Assembly: GCF_036711975.1 (NCBI RefSeq)
Contig: NC_091966.1
Coordinates: 35,223,501 to 35,287,500, forward strand
DNA from: Onthophagus taurus
Taxonomy: Eukaryota > Arthropoda > Insecta > Coleoptera > Scarabaeidae
DNA: 64,000 nucleotides
Direction of reading: 5' to 3'
Positions within the stretch are counted from its first letter, which is position 1, and every line of letters begins with the position of its first letter. This document shows positions 61,679-64,000 of this stretch, piece after piece. The position numbers and the translations under genes are program-made. The notes beneath the pieces were generated by a model. The model saw only the letters and a program-made list of their open reading frames with translations, made no database searches and was not told where the DNA came from.

Positions 61679-62270
61679 TATGTATTACGTGACCGCGTTC
61701 GGGTCGAACTTTGGGGTAAGGGGAGGGGGAAAGACCGATTCTCGTGATTCCGAACACACGCGCTGCCTAAATATAGGAGGAGATAAGGGAACCTTTTGGA
61801 ACCTTGCGCTTTCGATGAAGCCGTGACCTAGAAAAGGTCATTGAAATACCCCGCAAACGTTTTTATCGTAATCACTCAAAAAGGGCATCTTCGTCGTATT
61901 TTTAAACAGTTATTTGTTCTTTCAATACAATAAATCCCTGGCGCTCCCAAAAAATTGTTTTACTAACTCACAGAAAATATTTATAACGTTATCGTACAAA
62001 GAACGTTGAAAAGTGCGATCAAAGCGATCGTTTGTAAAACTACGGAAACTGAAGATTTTTGTATGTGTGTGTGAGGACTGTATGGTGGGCGAAAAGTAAC
62101 GTCGAAGGGCGGCCGATTCGTTCGATACGATCAAGGCCCCCCACCAACCTTAGGCTTGAAAACGTGAATGTGAAAAGGGTCGGTTCAAAACCTATTAATA
62201 GAGTCATGCATGCATGAGGCTCCTACTCAAAACACGATAACGCCAACGCACACACACAATAAATTCGTTG
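61679..62270. promoter_or_regulatory. GC-richer block of unknown role
   Basis: Higher GC and CpG than the surroundings (GACCGCGTTCGGGTCGAAC, GGCGGCCGATTCGTTCG), a G-rich run GGGGTAAGGGGAGGGGG at 61712, and TAAATATAGG near 61768 as a weak TATA candidate. No coding frame. It could be a promoter for a gene outside the window or another repeat. Confidence 0.25.
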
Positions 62271-62327
62271 TTTAGATAACATCAGAGATGGCATTATAGA
62301 TTTTATAACATTGTTATTATATATATG

Positions 62328-62420
62328 GTAAAACCTCGATATAACGGACAAAATACGTTGTCAGACGCACGAAACTTTCTAGTTTTAGGGCCAGTGTTAG
62401 TTCTAGTTATAATTTAGTGC
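62328..62420. mobile_element. Isolated pogo/Tigger-type terminal sequence
   Basis: GGTAAAACCTCGATATAACG at 62328 matches the general CAGTxxAACCTCGATATAACG end of pogo/Tigger elements. No matching second end was found before the next element, so it is a lone end or deletion derivative. Confidence 0.4.
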
Positions 62421-62513
62421 TAAATTGTTGTATATTATACATTAATAAGAGTTTTATTGTTTTCTTTACATTTACAATTTTCCCTTTCCTAATATAATAC
62501 ATTCTAATATATA

Positions 62514-63134
62514 CAGTGTGACCCATTAGAAAGAGGAGGACCCTCATAAAATCTGTATTTATTATTCGATTTCGACAATTTCTTTTTTGAATTGTAGAGC
62601 GTAAGAAACTGTACACCTTAGGGCAAAGAGTCATATTTTTTTGAAAAAACCAAGGCCTACCATTCCACTTTTTAGGTGCAAAAAATGAAGAAATCATATT
62701 GGGAAATTTTTTACAAAAAGTCTGAGTACACCACTACATTAAGCGCCGTTTGAAATGGGCATATACCAAATTTCATCAAAAATGGTTACAAATTAACACC
62801 GTTACAGCTAATTAAAAAATATAACTTTTTATCAATTAATTTCATCTGTAACAAATGTAAATAGTTTTTGTATTATTGTCTGCATTTAATTACCTTTTTT
62901 GGCATGATTTACTAGATCAGATCAAATAAATTCATAAAAAATGATATTTTTCAATTATTTGTAAGTAACGGTTTTAATTTCTTACCATTTGTGTACTCAG
63001 ATGTTTTGTAAAAAATTTCCTAATATGATTTCTTCATGTTTAGCACCTAAAAAATGAAATAGTAGTCCTTGGTTTTTCTAAGAAAAATATGACTCTTTGT
63101 CCGAAAGTACAGCTTTTCGCGGTCCTACAATTCT
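62514..63134. mobile_element. Foldback element 3
   Basis: Arms 62594-62815 and about 62965-63134 are imperfect inverted copies. Shared blocks include CAAAGAGTCATATTTTT, AAAACCAAGG, TTTTTAGGTGC, ATGAAGAAATCATATT and TCTGAGTACAC, each found complemented on the other side. It may start at CAGTGTGACCC (62514); the right end seems cut by the non-LTR fragment. No coding sequence. Confidence 0.75.
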
Positions 63135-63139
63135 CGTAT

Positions 63140-64000
63140 CTGTGACCTTCTTTCCTGCCTCTGTATGTCCCTGTCCCTATCTCTCAGTTCTCTCCACATT
63201 TCACCTCTTTCCGCTCTTCTGTTTTCGATCCCAGTTGGTGAGTAACCCACTCCTTCCATAATATTCTTCCCTGCCTCCTCTCTTTAATTTCCTTCCGGCA
63301 CTCTCCTAGGATCCTACAATGCGCTCTTGTTTCCACTATCATTTTCTCATACTTCACTGCTCTTCTCCCAGCCGCCACCCTTACTGCACCCACCTTAACC
63401 TCCTCCATCACTACGTACGCTGGAGTCTCCCTTGCTAACCCTAGTCTAGTACGCATCTCCAATACCGTGTTTGTATATCCTCCAGCAAACCTTCTTCTCT
63501 CCATCCCCATACTTCTGCGCCATACATAATTGTGCTCCTTACCAAGCCATCAAACAACCTGTCTTTTTCCCACGTCCCTCCCAAAAGTTTTTCCCCCCAT
63601 CCCCAAACCTGTCCCATCACCCTGTTCGCTCTTTTTGCCATCGCTCTCATGTGCGCTTCGACCTTATTACTTATTATTACTTATACCTCTCCTTCCCATT
63701 TCCTCCCACAACTTCTCTCTATCCACGTTATCGAATGCAGCCTTCAGGTCAATAAACAATCCATACAGTTTTCCTCCCTTCTTGTTCAACTTCCTATCAA
63801 CCAGGTGTTTCAGAATGCATATATTGTCAATTGCCCCTCTTCCCTTCCTAAATCCCGCCTGCCCATCCGGCAACAATTCGCCCCTCTCCATTTCCTCTTC
63901 CAACCTCTCCAGCAGTATCTTTGCATAAATTTTGAATGTTGCGTCCAACAGGGTGATTCCTCTATAATTCCTCATCCTCCACCTGTCCGGAACCCTCTCC
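63140..64000 (-). mobile_element. Non-LTR retrotransposon fragment with the RT core deleted
   Basis: The minus frame 63975-63667 reads MRNYRGITLLDATFKIYAKI, GQAGFRKGRGAIDNICILKH and GLFIDLKAAFDNVDREKLW: the start of a non-LTR reverse transcriptase. It is followed directly by ANRVMGQVWGWGEKLLGG, STIMYGAEVWGWREEG and QTRYWRCVL (63640-63440), the region downstream of the RT, then with a frameshift GLARETPAYVVMEEV. The YADD catalytic block and neighbours are missing at about 63660, so it is an internal deletion. It continues past the right edge. Confidence 0.85.

Noticed and set aside
63530-63928. 132-codon plus-strand frame
   Set aside because: Antisense of the non-LTR reverse-transcriptase fragment.

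Overview
The window looks like part of an insect nuclear genome. It is AT-rich, genes are split by short GT-AG introns, there are no operons, and the spacers are full of arthropod-type transposon debris (Tc1/mariner-like, pogo/Tigger, Penelope-like and several non-LTR families). The exact order is not decided by the sequence.

The only clear host genes are one tandem cluster of sodium:solute symporter (SSF, SLC5) genes, most like the insect sodium-coupled monocarboxylate / sodium-dependent multivitamin transporter-like group. I count eight substantial copies, numbered by position. Copy 1 (1-4633, minus) runs off the left edge. Copy 2 (7070-8402, minus) lacks its 5' half. Copies 3, 4 and 5 (11618-14573, 16140-19954, 24588-28093, all minus) form a tandem trio with identical exon sizes and 574 predicted residues. 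Copy 6 (29566-32886, plus) and copy 7 (35985-38034, minus) face each other as an inverted pair. Copy 8 (44158-48695, minus) is intact. Exon remnants lie at 14639-14900, 29837-29892, 30353-30382, 35855-35903, 49015-49260 and 50642-51057.

The ancestral architecture is seven or eight coding exons of conserved length (173-185, 278, 220, 141, 219, 271, then the C-terminal exon or exons). Copies 1 and 8 have lost some of these introns. Copy 6 is a patchwork: its own first exon was destroyed by a non-LTR insertion with a visible 5-bp target-site duplication, and an intact first exon from a neighbouring truncated copy lies upstream.

From 49 kb to the right edge I see no intact host gene. That part holds gene remnants, palindromic and foldback elements, a degraded non-LTR element (51.7-53.9 kb), a GC-richer block near 54.2-54.5 kb that could be a promoter plus non-coding first exon, a pogo/Tigger remnant, two mariner-like remnants and a non-LTR reverse-transcriptase fragment at the right edge.

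The transporters do not form a pathway with one another. They look like a lineage-specific expansion of plasma-membrane, Na+-driven uptake carriers that has grown and decayed through tandem and inverted duplication. Substrates cannot be read from the sequence.
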